Below, one piece after another: positions 42,601 to 49,895 of a stretch of 64,000 nucleotides of DNA. Position 1 is the first letter of the stretch, and each line of letters begins with the position of its first letter. A model generated the notes under the pieces. That model did not search any database and was not told the origin of the DNA. It saw only the letters and a program-made list of their open reading frames with translations. A program made the translations under genes and the position numbers. This DNA is from BP-133 sp040756995 (GTDB taxonomy: Bacteria; Actinomycetota; Acidimicrobiia; IMCC26256; BP-133). The stretch spans positions 1-64,000 of the forward strand of contig JBFLYK010000019.1 of the NCBI GenBank assembly GCA_040756995.1. The letters are read 5' to 3'.

Positions 42601-45021
42601 ATCGAGCCCGACCTGGCCCTGACCAAGGCCAAGAAGCTCGTCGGCGGCGGGACGATGTTCATCGTCAATCAGACGGTGCCCCGGGCCCTCCGGCGCCTCG
42701 GCTACTCGCCGGAGCAGGTCACCCAGATCGTCGCCCACATCGACGAGCACAAGACCATCCTCGGCGCCCCCGGTCTCCGGGTCGACGACCTGCCGGTGTT
42801 CGCCTGCGCCATGGGCGACAACCCGATTCACTACATGGGGCACGTGAAGATGATGGCGGCGGTGCAGCCGTTCATCTCCGGCGCCATCAGCAAGTGCGTT
42901 GTCGGGGAGACCTTGGTGTCGACCGGTGATGGGCTCGTGCGCATCGGCAGCCTGTACCAGGGCGAAAGACCCGACAGTTTCCGCGACGAGGTCATCGAGG
43001 TCGCCTCGCTCGACGGTGTGCGCAAGACGGATGCGTTCTATTACGGGGGCGTCCGTCCTGTTCGGGAGGTCGTCCTCCGCTCTGGCCACAAGGTCATTGG
43101 GACGCCCAACCACCGGCTCTTGGTGGCCGGGAAGGACGGGCTGGTCTGGCGACGCCTCGACGAGATCGCCGAAGGGGAGTCGGTGGCGCTGCGCTACGGC
43201 GCCGAGCTGTGGTCGCTGCTGCCGGCGTCGCTCTCCGACTTCGAGGCCGGCGAGGTGGCCGACGCCTGGCAGGTGCCGGGCGAGATGACCGTCGACCTGG
43301 CCTTCCTGCTCGGAGCGTTCGCCGCCACCGGTCGGGTGTCGGAGTCGACGGCCACGGTGACGATCAGCCACCCGTCGTCGGCGGTGCTGGACCGGCTGGC
43401 CGGGGCCTGGCGGAGCCTCTTCGGCCTCGACGCCCGGATCACGACCGCCGAGGGCCGCAATCCGCAGGTGGCGGTGACGTCCGAGACGGCCGTGGCGTTC
43501 CTCGAGTTCGTCGCCGGTACGCCCGGGGCTCGGGGTGTCCCCGGAAAGGACAGGGCGGCCTACCGGCGGATTCCGGCCGCCGTGCTCGCTTCGCCCCGCG
43601 ACATGGTGCTGGCCTACCTGCAGGGCCTGCTGTCGGGCGCCGCCGTGAGCCGCACCGCCGGAGCCGCCACCGTGACCGTCGGGCTGGGGTCGGCGACGCT
43701 GCTCGACGACCTGCAGGCCGTCCTCACCAACCTCGGTGTGGTGCACCGGCGGGTCGACAGCGAGGTGGTCGTCAGCGGCGACCACGCCCGCGACCTCTTC
43801 GACCTCGTGCCGCCGGTCGATCCGCAGGTCGTGGCCGAGGCCGCCGAGGTGTTCACCGGGCGCGATCTGCCCGGCTCGGCGGGCGACTTCGTCCCCGGCC
43901 TGTCGCCCCGGGAGCTCTACCTTCTGGTGCCCACCGAACAGCGGGACGACTTCGCCTTCCTGCGCGACGCCAAGTTCCGGCAGGTGACACGGTCGACGCT
44001 CGACGCCGTGGCGGCGATCCCCGGCGTGGCGCTGCCCGACTGGCTGGCCACGGTGGTGGCCGACGGGCTGCACTTCAGCCCGGTGGAGCGGGTGGCCTCG
44101 GCCGGCGAGCGTGAGGTCTACGACCTGTCGGTCCCGGTGACGCATGCCTTCGTCGGCAACGGCATCGTGAACCACAACACGATCAACATGCCGGAAGAGG
44201 TCACGGTGGAGGACGTGGAGGACCTCCACATCGAGGCCTGGCGGATGGGGCTGAAGGCGATTGCCATCTATCGCGACAACTGCAAGGTGGGCCAGCCCCT
44301 GTCAGTCCAGAAGTCGGGGTCGACGTCCGCCCCTGTCGAAACGAGGGTGGAGCGTGTCGTCGAGACGATCGTGCTCCAGGAGCCCGTCCGCCAGAAGCTG
44401 CCCCGGCGTCGCAACTCCAAGACGTTCTCGTTCCGGGTGGCCGACTGCCACGGCTACGTGATCGTCGGCGAGTTCGAGGACGGGCGCCCCGGCGAGATCT
44501 TCCTCAAGGTGGCCAAGCAGGGTTCGACGCTGGCCGGGATCATGGACGCCTTCGCCATCTCGGTGTCGCACGGCCTGCAGTACGGCGTGCCGCTCAAGGC
44601 CTTCGTGGACATGTTCACCAACATGCGCTTCGAGCCGGCGGGGATCACCGACGATCCCGACATCCGGCTGGCCTCGAGCCTGGTGGACTACATCTTCCGG
44701 CGCCTGGCGGTGGAGTACCTGCCCTATGAGGAGCGGGTCGACATGGGGATCCTCACCGTCGGTGAGCGCTCGCAGCCGACGCTGCCGGGCGTGGAGGAGG
44801 CCTCCACGGCCGCCGAGACGTCGGTCGATCTCGACCCGCCGGCTCCCGACCTGAGCCTCGACCTGACCGCCCCGCCGGACCCCGGTCCCCGGGCGGCGGC
44901 GGTCCCCGAGGGCTCCCGCCGTATCGACGCCCCGTACTGCTACGGCTGCGGGATGGAGATGCAGCGGGCCGGCAGCTGCTACGTGTGCTCCTCCTGCGGA
45001 GCCACCAGCGGCTGCTCATAA
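39622..45021 (+). CDS. nrdJ: Class II (B12-dependent) ribonucleotide reductase precursor with two inteins
   Basis: Makes deoxyribonucleotides using adenosylcobalamin. The 1799-residue precursor has two inteins (residues 216-657 and 1092-1519). The joined exteins are 929 aa, normal for NrdJ. Extein motifs: an active-site Cys in SACFILAVEDT, the NPCSE catalytic segment (Cys796 of the precursor), APTGTIGLMMDCDTTG, and a Cys-rich C-terminus (CYGCG...CYVCSSCG) for re-reduction or zinc. The junctions are GTIK/CLHAD...VTHN/SGGK and AISK/CVVGE...VNHN/TINM, both in conserved extein blocks. Controlled probably by NrdR, encoded just upstream. Confidence 0.96.
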   Translation: MAMAPDQVGIGIRRHFTRAGQHPYDTVEWERRDARIPNYKSGGDAFFQPGVEFPVTWSQNATNIVAQKYFRGQLGTPARESSLKQVIDRVADTIADWGVRDGYFVDEAEADAFRDELKYLLLHQRAAFNSPVWFNIGVKGVPAQASACFILAVEDTMNAILNWYVEEGTIFKGGSGSGINLSNIRSSMEPLAGGGTASGPVSFMRGADASAGTIKCLHADTDIVTDHGVVPIRAVAPGWKVLTRHGMKTVLEVHDNGIRPLVKVRTGLGDEILCTPEHKFRVRGAEGEVWREAGRLRPDDYVMVDLAHTDYGTLQRLEAEEPTGVGEAPLPAMLDEAFAVWLGWAHGEGRLKPIAGSGALNVHLDGEDKGLVERYRNFTRSVLGREESSRTVRGGDSAPPATVCPPRVARFLQVNGLWRYGSQTIPRVVRSSPAAVRAAFLAGLFESDGHVQHGIPTLWSKRRNVALEAHRLLLSIGIPSKVTQAVPPNPSKGKGGAAGSDPADAGAAPTSGPDGLYRVRIVGEEGVRRFAKLVGFVSEGKARLLEAALRRPSGFEANWFFPHVDQELERIGFGRPALRAAISAYRHDANPYGMSLARAASVQEAFPAELDGPLARFAHGDEIYVPVTVEADEDDVTYDLTVEGVHEYLVHNAVTHNSGGKTRRAAKMVILNVDHPDIETFIDCKKIEERKARALAAAGFDMDLDGADSHSIQYQNANNSVRVTDEFMEAVVNDREWGLKAVTTGETLKTVRARKILRQISEAAWECADPGMQFDTTINRWHTASNTGRINASNPCSEYMHLDNSACNLASLNLLKFLNDDGSFDVEGFKAAVEVVFTAQEILVGNADYPTRKIAENTRRFRQLGLGYANLGALLMAQGLPYDSDAGRAWAAGITALMTGHAYATSARTAGRMGPYAGFAENREPTLKVLRMHRAEVDGIDAELVPAELLSAAHQAWDEAVELGEAHGVRNSQASVLAPTGTIGLMMDCDTTGIEPDLALTKAKKLVGGGTMFIVNQTVPRALRRLGYSPEQVTQIVAHIDEHKTILGAPGLRVDDLPVFACAMGDNPIHYMGHVKMMAAVQPFISGAISKCVVGETLVSTGDGLVRIGSLYQGERPDSFRDEVIEVASLDGVRKTDAFYYGGVRPVREVVLRSGHKVIGTPNHRLLVAGKDGLVWRRLDEIAEGESVALRYGAELWSLLPASLSDFEAGEVADAWQVPGEMTVDLAFLLGAFAATGRVSESTATVTISHPSSAVLDRLAGAWRSLFGLDARITTAEGRNPQVAVTSETAVAFLEFVAGTPGARGVPGKDRAAYRRIPAAVLASPRDMVLAYLQGLLSGAAVSRTAGAATVTVGLGSATLLDDLQAVLTNLGVVHRRVDSEVVVSGDHARDLFDLVPPVDPQVVAEAAEVFTGRDLPGSAGDFVPGLSPRELYLLVPTEQRDDFAFLRDAKFRQVTRSTLDAVAAIPGVALPDWLATVVADGLHFSPVERVASAGEREVYDLSVPVTHAFVGNGIVNHNTINMPEEVTVEDVEDLHIEAWRMGLKAIAIYRDNCKVGQPLSVQKSGSTSAPVETRVERVVETIVLQEPVRQKLPRRRNSKTFSFRVADCHGYVIVGEFEDGRPGEIFLKVAKQGSTLAGIMDAFAISVSHGLQYGVPLKAFVDMFTNMRFEPAGITDDPDIRLASSLVDYIFRRLAVEYLPYEERVDMGILTVGERSQPTLPGVEEASTAAETSVDLDPPAPDLSLDLTAPPDPGPRAAAVPEGSRRIDAPYCYGCGMEMQRAGSCYVCSSCGATSGCS
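40267..41592 (+). mobile_element. NrdJ intein 1 (442 aa) with apparently intact LAGLIDADG endonuclease
   Basis: Self-splicing protein element. It begins with Cys216 (CLHADTDIV, block A), has a TPEHKFRV block B with the His, and ends VHEYLVHNAVTHN (blocks F and G) before Ser658. Between are two dodecapeptides: LGWAHGEG (342-349, acid Glu348) and LAGLFESDG (441-449, acid Asp448). Both catalytic acids of a LAGLIDADG homing endonuclease are thus present. A low-complexity loop rich in Gly, Ala and Pro occurs near residues 484-515. Codon use matches the host gene, so it is not a recent arrival by base composition. Confidence 0.93.
42895..44178 (+). mobile_element. NrdJ intein 2 (428 aa) with degenerate endonuclease
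   Basis: Begins with Cys1092 (CVVGETLVSTGDG, block A), has GTPNHRLLV as block B, and ends THAFVGNGIVNHN (blocks F and G) before Thr1520, so all splicing residues are kept. The two endonuclease motifs survive only as LLGAFAATG (1229-1237) and LQGLLSGAA (1333-1341). The expected catalytic acids are replaced by Thr1236 and Ala1340. The homing function is probably lost while splicing is under selection, because NrdJ is needed for growth. Confidence 0.9.
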
Positions 45022-45051
45022 GTCCTGCGAAGCAACACAGCAGGCGCCACA

Positions 45052-45081
45052 AGAGGCCCGGGCTCCCCAGCCCGGGCCTCT
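45052..45081. terminator. Terminator after nrdJ
   Basis: AGAGGCCCGGGCT / AGCCCGGGCCTCT, a perfect 13-base stem with loop CCCC, 30 bases after the nrdJ stop and followed by CTGTTCCTCC. It lies between convergent genes and can act for both strands. Confidence 0.8.
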
Positions 45082-45118
45082 CTGTTCCTCCAGTGACGGA
45101 AAGCAGTAACCGACGCGG

Positions 45119-45358
45119 TCAGCGCCCCAGGCGCTTCTTCAACATCTGCTTGCCCTGCTCGGCGCCCTTCTTGCTCTCGGCCTGGGCCTTCCGGAAAAAC
45201 TCGGCCAGTTCCTTGTCGTTCTCCCGCTCGGCGTCCTTGATGTAGGTCTCGAGCCGGAGAGCGTTGTTCAGGCAACTCTCGGTGAACCAGATGATGTTGT
45301 AGTCCTTGTCCTTCGTCCCGGTGATGTGGCCGGTCTCCATGTCGGTCATCGTCGCCAC
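45119..45358 (-). CDS. Small hypothetical protein
   Basis: 79 aa. I do not recognise it. It is charged, mostly helical and Lys/Glu-rich (DAERENDKELAEFFRKAQAESKKGAEQGKQ), with a single Cys in FTESCLNNALRLETYI. No signal or membrane segment. The GTG at 45358 has AAGGAGG five bases upstream. An ATG three codons later is a second choice. Such small proteins often occur near stress or storage genes but nothing here fixes a role. Confidence 0.75.
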   Translation of the reverse strand: MATMTDMETGHITGTKDKDYNIIWFTESCLNNALRLETYIKDAERENDKELAEFFRKAQAESKKGAEQGKQMLKKRLGR

Positions 45359-45445
45359 GAAGTCCTCCTTTTTCGGTCGTAGAAGCCTTGGTCCTCCTAC
45401 CCAGCCCGGTCGGAGATCAACTGGAACTCTTCACCAGGACGCGCT

Positions 45446-45477
45446 GAGGCGCCGGCCGCGGGGGCGACCGGCGCCTC
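45446..45477. terminator. Hairpin after the secreted-protein gene
   Basis: GAGGCGCCGG / CCGGCGCCTC, ten-base stem with a 12-base loop, 40 bases beyond the stop of the minus-strand gene ending at 45517. Confidence 0.55.
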
Positions 45478-45516
45478 GGGGCGCGCCCCGGGCGGTCCCC
45501 CGAAGGGGACGCTGCG

Positions 45517-46386
45517 TCAGCGTGCGCTCACCCGCAGGCTGGCGTCGACCGCCGCGGTGAGGTTCACGTCTGAGAGGTTGTCGAGCGTGGCGTCGACCGC
45601 GGCGACGATCGTGCGGAGTCCGGCGACGGCGCTGTCGACCACCGTGCGCACGGCCTGCAGCGTGGTGCCCGTCACGCCCAGGACGGCGCCGGTGAAGTCG
45701 ACGGTGGCCGCCAGGATCTTGTCGACGGCGACGGCGGAGGCGTCGACGACCTGGCGGACGCCGGCGGCCACGGCCCGGACGGTGGTGCGGGTCAGCGGCA
45801 GGACCGGCCGGATGGCCCGGACGGAGTCACCGATGGTCTGGCGCAGGGCGGTCTCGACGACGGGGTTGAGCGAAGCGCTCACCCGGGTGCCGTCGGCGCC
45901 GGTGGCCACCGAGACCTCGGCGCCGGTGCTGACGGCGACCGCGCCGGGGATGGTGCGCAGGACCGCATTGAGGGCGGCCATCGTGCCGTGGACGAGGTTG
46001 TGGGTCGCCACGCCGGCGGCCCGCAGCCCGCCGACCGACTGCACGACGAATTCGGTCAGGGCGGCGTCGACCTGGTTGGCGAACGCTTTGCTGGCGGCGA
46101 CGGTGGTTCCCACCGGACGGCCGGCCGGAATGGCGCCGGTGGCCGACCGGGCGATGCCGTGGGCGGCGGAGTCGATCGCCGAGTTGAGGCTGGCGGCGGC
46201 CTGGTGGGCGTTGAGCGGCGTCATGCCGGCCTTCACCATCACGCTGGCTTCGACGGTGATCGTGGTGCCCGAGCCGGAGCCGGAGTCGGCCAGGGCGGCC
46301 GTGCCGACCGAACCGGCGGCAATGCACAGACCGACGAGCGCCGCGCCGACCCGGCGGCGGCGGTGGGCGATGCGGGACATGCTCAT
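45517..46386 (-). CDS. Secreted Ala/Val-rich protein of unknown function
   Basis: 289 aa with a signal peptide (RRRRVGAALVGLCIAAGSVGTAALA, basic then hydrophobic). The mature part has no Cys and is very rich in Ala, Val, Thr and Ser. It looks like repeated amphipathic helices with recurring V-D-A/S-A-V-A patterns (VVDASAVAV, VVDSAVAGL, AVDATLDNL, AVDASLRV). No family recognised. Divergent from the sigma-factor gene, with 272 bp between starts, so it may be its target. The ATG has AAAGGA upstream. A second ATG lies two codons on. Confidence 0.75.
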   Translation of the reverse strand: MSMSRIAHRRRRVGAALVGLCIAAGSVGTAALADSGSGSGTTITVEASVMVKAGMTPLNAHQAAASLNSAIDSAAHGIARSATGAIPAGRPVGTTVAASKAFANQVDAALTEFVVQSVGGLRAAGVATHNLVHGTMAALNAVLRTIPGAVAVSTGAEVSVATGADGTRVSASLNPVVETALRQTIGDSVRAIRPVLPLTRTTVRAVAAGVRQVVDASAVAVDKILAATVDFTGAVLGVTGTTLQAVRTVVDSAVAGLRTIVAAVDATLDNLSDVNLTAAVDASLRVSAR

Positions 46387-46658
46387 CGAAGAATTCCTTT
46401 CTCTGCTCGGCTTGCCGAGGCGGGGGAGTGAGCGGTGCAGCGGCGGTGAGTTGCCGGGAGAACGGAACGCGCCGGCCGGTTTCTTGCGGTCCTGGCGCGA
46501 TCGGACGGGAATTTTTTTGCCGGGCCCGTCAGGGCGGTGACGTTTGCCGGGAATTGTCCGGATGCGAAGGGAGACAAGGGTTCCGGACCGAACTCACCAA
46601 GCGCGGATGAGTGTCTCGCAGCGAGCAGCGGCGCGGCCGACAAGGAGGAAGTGGACAA
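46387..46658. promoter_or_regulatory. Divergent control region with repeated TTGCCGGG
   Basis: The octamer TTGCCGGG occurs three times, at 46451, 46517 and 46544. Two of the copies are next to GGGAATT-like sequences (46506-46513 and 46549-46555). An inverted repeat GTCCGGA (46556-46562) / TCCGGAC (46582-46588) follows. GGAAC near 46463 with a GGTC about 18 bases on could be an ECF-type promoter. No gene is visible in this region. Confidence 0.4.
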
Positions 46659-48248
46659 ATGGTGATGATCCAGGGCGAGAGCCTGGGTCAGCGCGCCGGC
46701 ACTCTGCCCCCGCTCGACGACCCGCTGGTCCTGCCCGACGCGCAGGACGACGACATGCTCCTGGCCCGCCTCCGGGCCGGTGACGAGACGGCTTTCCGGG
46801 CCCTGGTCGATCGACACCGACCCTGGCTGGTGCGGCTCTGCACCCGTCTCCTGGGCCGCGACGCCCACGCCGCCGAGGACGCCGCTCAGGAGAGCCTGCT
46901 GAAACTGCACGCCGCCGCTCGTCGGGACGCCCGGCCGCTGCGGGTCCGGCCCTGGCTGACCGTGGTGGCCCGCAACACCTGCATCGACGAACAGCGCCGG
47001 CGGCGCCCCGATCTGCCCGGCGAGCTGCCGGAGCGGGCGGTATCGGGCGACGATCCGTTCTCGCTCGACGCCGCACTGGCCGAGGCGTGGCCGCGGCTGT
47101 CCGGCCGTCACCGCGAGGTCCTGTACCTCCGGGAGGTCCTCGGGTTCTCCTACAAGGAGATCGGGTCGGTCATGGGCCTCAGCCTGCCGGCCGTCGAGAC
47201 GCTCGTGTTCCGGGCCCGGGCGGCGCTGCGCCGGGAGTACGAGCGAGCCGGCGGCACGGCCTTCGGCTGCGGGCTGTTCGGCTTCCATTTCGCTCGCATG
47301 GGTCTTCGGCCGCGTCGGAATCCCGCGTTGTCCGACAGCGTCTCGAGCGCCGCGGTCAGCGATCCGGGCTTGAGCGGTCTCACCTCGCGGCTGGCGCAGT
47401 GGATGACGTCGCTACCCGGGTGTGGCGAGCAGGCCGTGGCCAAGATGCTTTCGGTGGCCGCCGGTGTCGTGGTGGCCACGGCGACCGTGTTGCCGGGGAT
47501 CGGTCCGTTCGGCGACGCGCCGGCGGGCGCCACTGGTGGCTCGTCCGTCGCGGTGCGCGGATCTTCGATGCAGTCCCACCAGCCGGTGGCGGCGGCGTGG
47601 GCCGGGCCGTCGACCGGGGTGGGTCCGACCAGCCTGAAATCGTTGCTGGGCAACGCTGTCCCGACTGATTGGGAGCCGAAGCGGTCGCGGCGCGAGTCCG
47701 GGCCCGCCGCGGCGCCAGCCGGTTCCGGGGGCGCATCCGCCGACCCGCTCGGATCGCTGCGGGAAGCGGCGCAATCACCGGAGCGCCCGTCCTGGGAAGC
47801 CCCGACGTGGGAGCCGCCGGCCTGGGAACGGCCGACCTTGCGGCGGCCGGTACGGGACCGTTCGGAGGAAGGGCCGCTGCGCTCGATCCTTCCCGACCGG
47901 CGCGACGTCGAGCGGCCCGAACGCCCGGTGCACCCGCTGCGGTCGCTTCTGGAGGCCGTGCCGGTCCTGCTCGACCCGCTCCCGATCGAGCCGCCGCCCT
48001 CCGAGCCGGCCCCGGTCGAGCCTGCGCCGACCGACCCCGTCCCCGCGCCGTCCCCTTTGCCGGAGCGCGGTTCACAGCCCATCCGGTCAACGGTGCAAGC
48101 GGTGAAGGAGACGGTGGAACCGTTGCGCGACACGCCGAGCTCCGGTGACGATGGGGAAGTATCCCCCCGTCCCCGGCGGGTCAGCCCCGCCGGTGACGGT
48201 AACGTCGCCGACCGTGACCCAACTCTCCTTCGACGCCAGGACGGCTAA
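46659..48248 (+). CDS. ECF sigma factor with membrane-spanning C-terminal extension
   Basis: 529 aa, about three times a normal ECF sigma factor. Region 2 (FRALVDRHRPWLVRLCTRLL, AEDAAQESLLKLH) and region 4 (LSGRHREVLYLREVLGFSYKEIGSVMGLSL) occupy residues 30-190. After a linker there is one hydrophobic span (about 262-283, MLSVAAGVVVATATVLPGIG). The remaining 245 residues are Pro/Glu/Arg-rich and would lie outside the membrane, with no recognised domain. This suggests a sigma factor held at the membrane and possibly released by cleavage. AAGGAGG lies ten bases before the ATG at 46659. The last 35 bases overlap the methyltransferase gene. Confidence 0.85.
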   Translation: MVMIQGESLGQRAGTLPPLDDPLVLPDAQDDDMLLARLRAGDETAFRALVDRHRPWLVRLCTRLLGRDAHAAEDAAQESLLKLHAAARRDARPLRVRPWLTVVARNTCIDEQRRRRPDLPGELPERAVSGDDPFSLDAALAEAWPRLSGRHREVLYLREVLGFSYKEIGSVMGLSLPAVETLVFRARAALRREYERAGGTAFGCGLFGFHFARMGLRPRRNPALSDSVSSAAVSDPGLSGLTSRLAQWMTSLPGCGEQAVAKMLSVAAGVVVATATVLPGIGPFGDAPAGATGGSSVAVRGSSMQSHQPVAAAWAGPSTGVGPTSLKSLLGNAVPTDWEPKRSRRESGPAAAPAGSGGASADPLGSLREAAQSPERPSWEAPTWEPPAWERPTLRRPVRDRSEEGPLRSILPDRRDVERPERPVHPLRSLLEAVPVLLDPLPIEPPPSEPAPVEPAPTDPVPAPSPLPERGSQPIRSTVQAVKETVEPLRDTPSSGDDGEVSPRPRRVSPAGDGNVADRDPTLLRRQDG

Positions 48249-48996
48249 AGCGCTCGAACAGGCGTACCGCAAGCGCGACATGCTGCGCCGCCGGCGGCAT
48301 GTGCGCGAGGCGCTGGCCGCGACGGCCGGCGAGCGGATCCTCGACATCGGGTGCGGACCCGGTTTCTACGTCCGGGAACTACTCGATGAGGTCACGGCGA
48401 CCGGTTCCATCGTGGCCGTCGACGCCAGCTCCGACATGCTGGCGCTGGCCCGGCAGCGCTGCGAAGGGCACGGCAACGTGACATTCCGGGAGGGCACGGC
48501 CAACGCCTTGCCCGTCGACGACGGCGATTTCGACGCCGCGCTGTGCGTGCAGGTGATGGAGTACGTCGCCGACGTGCCGGGGGCGGTGGCCGAGATTTAC
48601 CGGGCCCTGCGACCCCGGGGGCGGGTCGTCATCTGGGACGTCGATTGGGGCACCGCCTGGTGGCACACGGAAGATCCCGAACGCATGCGGCGATTCCTGG
48701 CCGCCTGGGACGAGCATCTCGTCCACCCGTCACTGCCCCGCCGGATGGGGGCGCACCTGCGGGCCGCCGGGTTCGTGGACGTTGCCGTGCAAGGGCACAG
48801 CTTCGCCACCGTCGACTACGACGACGAATCCTTCGCCGTCATGATGCTGGGAATGGCCGCCGACTTCGTCCCCGGTCACGGTGGCGTCACCGAGGACGAA
48901 GTGGCGGCCTGGAAAGCGGAACAGCGTTCCCTGGCCGAACGGGGCGCGTTCTTCTTCGAAGCGACCCAGTTCTGCTTTACGGCCAGAAAGCCTTAG
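48214..48996 (+). CDS. SAM-dependent methyltransferase (UbiE/class I type)
   Basis: 260 aa Rossmann-fold methyltransferase. Motif I is LDIGCGPGFYV, then VAVDASSDMLALAR (motif II acidic residue), DGDFDAALCVQVMEYV and LRPRGRVVIWDVDW. The substrate is unknown. The start is uncertain: GTG 48214 gives the family-like VTQLSFDARTAKAL start and follows TAACGT by eight bases. Frames from GTG 48145 or ATG 48151 would lengthen it inside the sigma gene. It faces the Rpf-like gene with 18 bp between the stops. Confidence 0.83.
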   Translation: MTQLSFDARTAKALEQAYRKRDMLRRRRHVREALAATAGERILDIGCGPGFYVRELLDEVTATGSIVAVDASSDMLALARQRCEGHGNVTFREGTANALPVDDGDFDAALCVQVMEYVADVPGAVAEIYRALRPRGRVVIWDVDWGTAWWHTEDPERMRRFLAAWDEHLVHPSLPRRMGAHLRAAGFVDVAVQGHSFATVDYDDESFAVMMLGMAADFVPGHGGVTEDEVAAWKAEQRSLAERGAFFFEATQFCFTARKP

Positions 48997-49014
48997 CTGG
49001 TAAGGAGAATCGGC

Positions 49015-49521
49015 TCAGCGGAGGCCGAGACGACGGGAGCACGCCGGCCACTGGCCCCAGCCGCTGCGGGCCTGGAGCTTGCGGGCGGCCTCGTCCTGCA
49101 CCTCGGGCGGAGCCTGGTGGGGCAGCCCGGGGTAGCCGAGGCCGCGCCACGTGCGGGGGTGGAACTGGTAAGCGCCGTAGAAACCGTTGCCGGTACTGAT
49201 GTTGTAGCGGCCACCGGACTCACACTGGCGGAGCCGCGCCCACACGTCGCCCGTCGGCACGACTCGGGGGCGAGGGGCGACTCGCGGGCGAGGGGCGGAG
49301 CGGGACACCCGGCGGGGTCGGATACGAGACGCCCGGTAGGTCCGCTTGACGGACGCCTTGGGGCGCCGTTGGGCGATGGCCTTGGAACCGACGGTCATGG
49401 GCCGCGCATTGCGGGGGACCGCTCCGGCCGGGTCGGCGGAGAACACGTCGCTGCCGAGCAGCGCAGTCGCCACGAATAAGGCGGCGATCAAGAGGGGACT
49501 GCGATGAAGAGGGTTGCGCAT
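49015..49521 (-). CDS. Resuscitation-promoting factor-like transglycosylase
   Basis: Secreted muralytic enzyme, 168 aa. A signal peptide (residues 1-30, hydrophobic LLIAALFVATALLG) precedes a very basic Arg/Pro linker and a C-terminal Rpf domain: DVWARLRQCESGGRYN, GFYGAYQF and WPACS. The catalytic Glu is Glu101, flanked by Cys100, which would pair with Cys161. The Rpf domain is the only catalytic module, with no LysM or DUF348. AAGGAGG precedes the ATG at 49521 (the open frame extends further without support). Confidence 0.9.
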   Translation of the reverse strand: MRNPLHRSPLLIAALFVATALLGSDVFSADPAGAVPRNARPMTVGSKAIAQRRPKASVKRTYRASRIRPRRVSRSAPRPRVAPRPRVVPTGDVWARLRQCESGGRYNISTGNGFYGAYQFHPRTWRGLGYPGLPHQAPPEVQDEAARKLQARSGWGQWPACSRRLGLR

Positions 49522-49895
49522 CTTGCGCCTCCTTGAAGTCACGGAAACCCGGAGGGCTTCAGGTGTGGCCTGGAATGCGGGCAACCGTCAGATGCATACA
49601 CGTCGTCGAAGCGTGAGCTTCGGGGGCGAACAGGGACGTCGATGTCCTCAAGACGCTGGATGCAGACGAGAGCCCACTGCGTACTCGAAGGGCAAGCTCC
49701 TTTCGACCGCGCCGAACCGCTCGGCAGGGATTGGGATTCGATGCCAGCACGATTGGCGGCAAGCGACGACGGGGAAGAACCTAACCGGGAGCGATCTTGT
49801 TCCCGCAATTCTGCGCGCCCAGCGCGGTAGAACTGTCCCGCTGCGTTGTGGAAATTGCTGGATCCCCAAGCGGGCGTTAGGTTCCCGGCTTCGCC
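49522..49895. other. 374-bp divergent gap between the Rpf-like and M23 genes
   Basis: No convincing gene: the overlapping small frames have no Shine-Dalgarno and no family resemblance. GC content looks lower than in flanking genes. Because c-di-AMP (ydaO-type) riboswitches precede many actinobacterial rpf genes I looked for their conserved elements on the minus strand and did not recognise them. The right edge holds a promoter for the M23 gene. Confidence 0.5.
49855..49883 (+). promoter_or_regulatory. Promoter for the M23 peptidase gene
   Basis: TTGCTG (49855-49860), 17-base spacer, TAGGTT (49878-49883). The GTG start is 12 bases after the -10, so the leader would be only a few bases long. 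Confidence 0.55.

Noticed and set aside
39598..44229. 1543-codon open frame on the minus strand opposite nrdJ
   Set aside because: Mirror of the NrdJ/intein reading frame in very GC-rich DNA. It has Arg/Gly/Asp/His-rich low-complexity composition, no start signal and no domain.
49522..49895. c-di-AMP (ydaO-type) riboswitch upstream of the Rpf-like gene
   Set aside because: Expected from knowledge of rpf regulation, but I could not find the conserved elements on the minus strand. A covariance-model search would decide.
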